Source of the DNA: Sphingobacterium thalpophilum
GTDB taxonomy: Bacteria; Bacteroidota; Bacteroidia; Sphingobacteriales; Sphingobacteriaceae
Assembly: GCF_038396785.1 (NCBI RefSeq)
Contig: NZ_CP151087.1
Span: 2,480,001-2,544,000, forward strand
Length of the DNA stretch: 64,000 nucleotides
Reading direction: 5' to 3'
The translations under genes were made by a program, and so were the position numbers. Below, piece after piece: positions 63,601 to 64,000 of the stretch (its first letter is position 1; each line of letters opens with the position of its first letter). The notes beneath the pieces are model-generated. The model did not search any database, was not told the origin of the DNA, and saw nothing but the letters and a program-made list of their open reading frames with translations.

Positions 63601-64000
63601 CAGGGTGACCTTTCAATACATTTTCAAGGATATCCCATACCACAGGATCTTTACGATCCACAATTTTCTTAGCTGATTTTACTGTTTTTACAATACCACG
63701 CTCGATCATCTTACGGATGATAAACGGTTTGTAAAGTTCTGCAGCCATATCTTTAGGAAGACCACACTCGTGTAATTTCAAGTGAGGACCTACAACAATT
63801 ACCGAACGAGCCGAATAATCCACACGCTTACCTAACAAGTTTTGACGGAAACGACCTTGTTTACCTTTCAAAATATCAGATAAAGACTTCAATGCACGGT
63901 TACCTTCTGTCTTAACAGCGTTCACTTTACGTGAGTTGTCAAACAAAGAGTCTACCGCTTCTTGAAGCATACGTTTTTCGTTACGTAAGATTACTTCAGG
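60626..64000 (-). CDS. rpoC: DNA-directed RNA polymerase subunit beta', C-terminal part
   Basis: The gene runs off the right edge; 1124 codons plus stop are visible. The catalytic [12 protein letters not shown] loop holds the Mg-binding aspartates. [18 protein letters not shown], the bridge-helix region ([22 protein letters not shown]), the four-cysteine Zn site ([17 protein letters not shown]) and [25 protein letters not shown] are all in place. An upstream reading to 64000 ([10 protein letters not shown] before the first listed Met) continues the same protein, so that Met is not the start. Confidence 0.98.
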   Translation of the reverse strand, partial: PEVILRNEKRMLQEAVDSLFDNSRKVNAVKTEGNRALKSLSDILKGKQGRFRQNLLGKRVDYSARSVIVVGPHLKLHECGLPKDMAAELYKPFIIRKMIERGIVKTVKSAKKIVDRKDPVVWDILENVLKGHPVLLNRAPTLHRLGIQAFQPTLVEGKAIQLHPLVCTAFNADFDGDQMAVHLPLGNAAVLEAQILMLGAHNILNPANGSPITVPSQDMVLGLYYITKGRRTAGDHIVRGQDMTFYSAEEVIIALNEKQIDLHAWIKVKTKVRQKDGSIVDTLLETTVGRVIFNQVVPDEMGFVNELLTKKSLRNIIGEIVKTTGMARAAQFLDDMKELGYQTAFKGGLSFNLEDLNIPAAKAELIQQATNEVEEVMNNYNMGFITNNERYNQIIDIWTRINNRLTAHVMDILSNDNQGFNSVYMMLDSGARGSKEQIRQLCGMRGLMAKPQKSGTSGGEIIENPILSNFKEGLSVLEYFISTHGARKGLADTALKTADAGYLTRRLHDVAQDMIVVEQDCGGLRGIYTTALKDNDDVVEPLFDRILGRTPLHDVLHPDTDELIVSANEDITEEIAETIEKAGIEGIEIRTVLTCESKRGVCACCYGRNLASGKRVQLGEAVGVIAAQSIGEPGTQLTLRTFHVGGTASNIAADSSIISKYDGKIEFENVRTVSQTNDNGTHQVVLGRSGEVKIIDAHNKIVFQQNIPYGSQLFVEDGGTVAKGDKLVEWDPYNAVIISEFAGKVEFDAIIEGVTFREESDEQTGHKEKVIIETRDKTKNPSIKILDKSGEVIRTYNIPVGAHVAVANGVTVKEGGILVKIPRSTGKTRDITGGLPRVTELFEARNPSNPAVVTEIDGVVTLGGVKRGNREMSIESRDGQIKKYLVPLSKHILVQDNDFVKAGMPLSDGSISPADILSIKGPSAVQHYIVNGIQEVYRLQGVKINDKHFETIVHQMMQKVNIEDPGDTRFLEKEAVNKWDFMEENDSLFDKKVVVDAGDSNNLRPGQIVSLRKLREENSSLKRRDLKLVEVREAIPATSSPLLQGITRASLGTKSFISAASFQETTKVLNEAAIAGKRDNLLGLKENVIVGHLIPSGTGIRQYSNLIVGSREEYDQLLASKEED

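Overview
The window looks like a chromosome segment of a Bacteroidota bacterium, most likely Sphingobacterium or a close relative. Pointers are SusC/SusD proteins, lipoproteins with Cys-lipoboxes, AT-rich intergenic DNA, several promoters of the Bacteroidota type (TTTG, 19 bp, TAnnTTTG), rpoC and a 16S-Ile-Ala-23S-5S rRNA operon. The genus is inferred from protein style; no database was searched.

Layout. 1-5667 (minus): a lipoprotein zinc metallopeptidase followed by the start of a SusC transporter, with a LytS-type histidine kinase upstream that is cut by an in-frame TAG. Between kinase and peptidase lie three identical 9-bp boxes at exactly 21-bp spacing, the geometry of LytTR-regulator sites. 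5767-9645 (plus): an AsmA-like giant and a small exported protein. 9661-11145: a NUDIX 3' fragment and a MocR-type gene without its DNA-binding domain, abutting head to head as if one deletion removed both 5' ends. 11446-12444: fabH. 12926-18261 (minus): a six-gene copper-handling operon (Cys/His-rich protein, two DUF3347 proteins, a metal-site lipoprotein, DUF2231 membrane protein, and a multicopper oxidase fused to a CopB-like barrel). 18407-25573: small metabolic genes, cysE-cysM, and a DUF3037/HipA-like kinase pair. 25876-29073 (plus): DUF1599, DoxX-type, aroK, GDPD operon. 29219-34689: P-type ATPase, a receiver-only response regulator, two small unknowns, an outer membrane protein, gpmA.

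34947-45299 is a damaged glycan-use region. It holds a frameshifted orphan SusD, an F5/8-type lipoprotein, an exported unknown, a DoxX protein with an IS5-like element inserted 20 bp upstream of its start, a frameshifted beta-helix/PDZ protein and a GH29 alpha-L-fucosidase. 45619-54158 carries housekeeping and regulatory genes (two DinB proteins, AlkD-like, CoA-transferase, AraC regulator, DUF1080, rpsT, SpoU methyltransferase, sucD, DUF4886). 54713-59877 is the rRNA operon, with two promoters and boxA-like sites, directly downstream of rpoC (60626 to the window end), all on minus.

Four separate lesions (one nonsense codon, two single-base frameshifts, one double-truncation deletion) sit in regulatory or glycan-related genes while housekeeping genes are intact. 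That fits adaptive gene decay, but the two frameshifts lie at short homopolymers, so sequencing error must be excluded first. I did not find a clear candidate for a wholly new defence or mobile system; the best undescribed element is the putative LytTR box array next to the peptidase/SusC operon.
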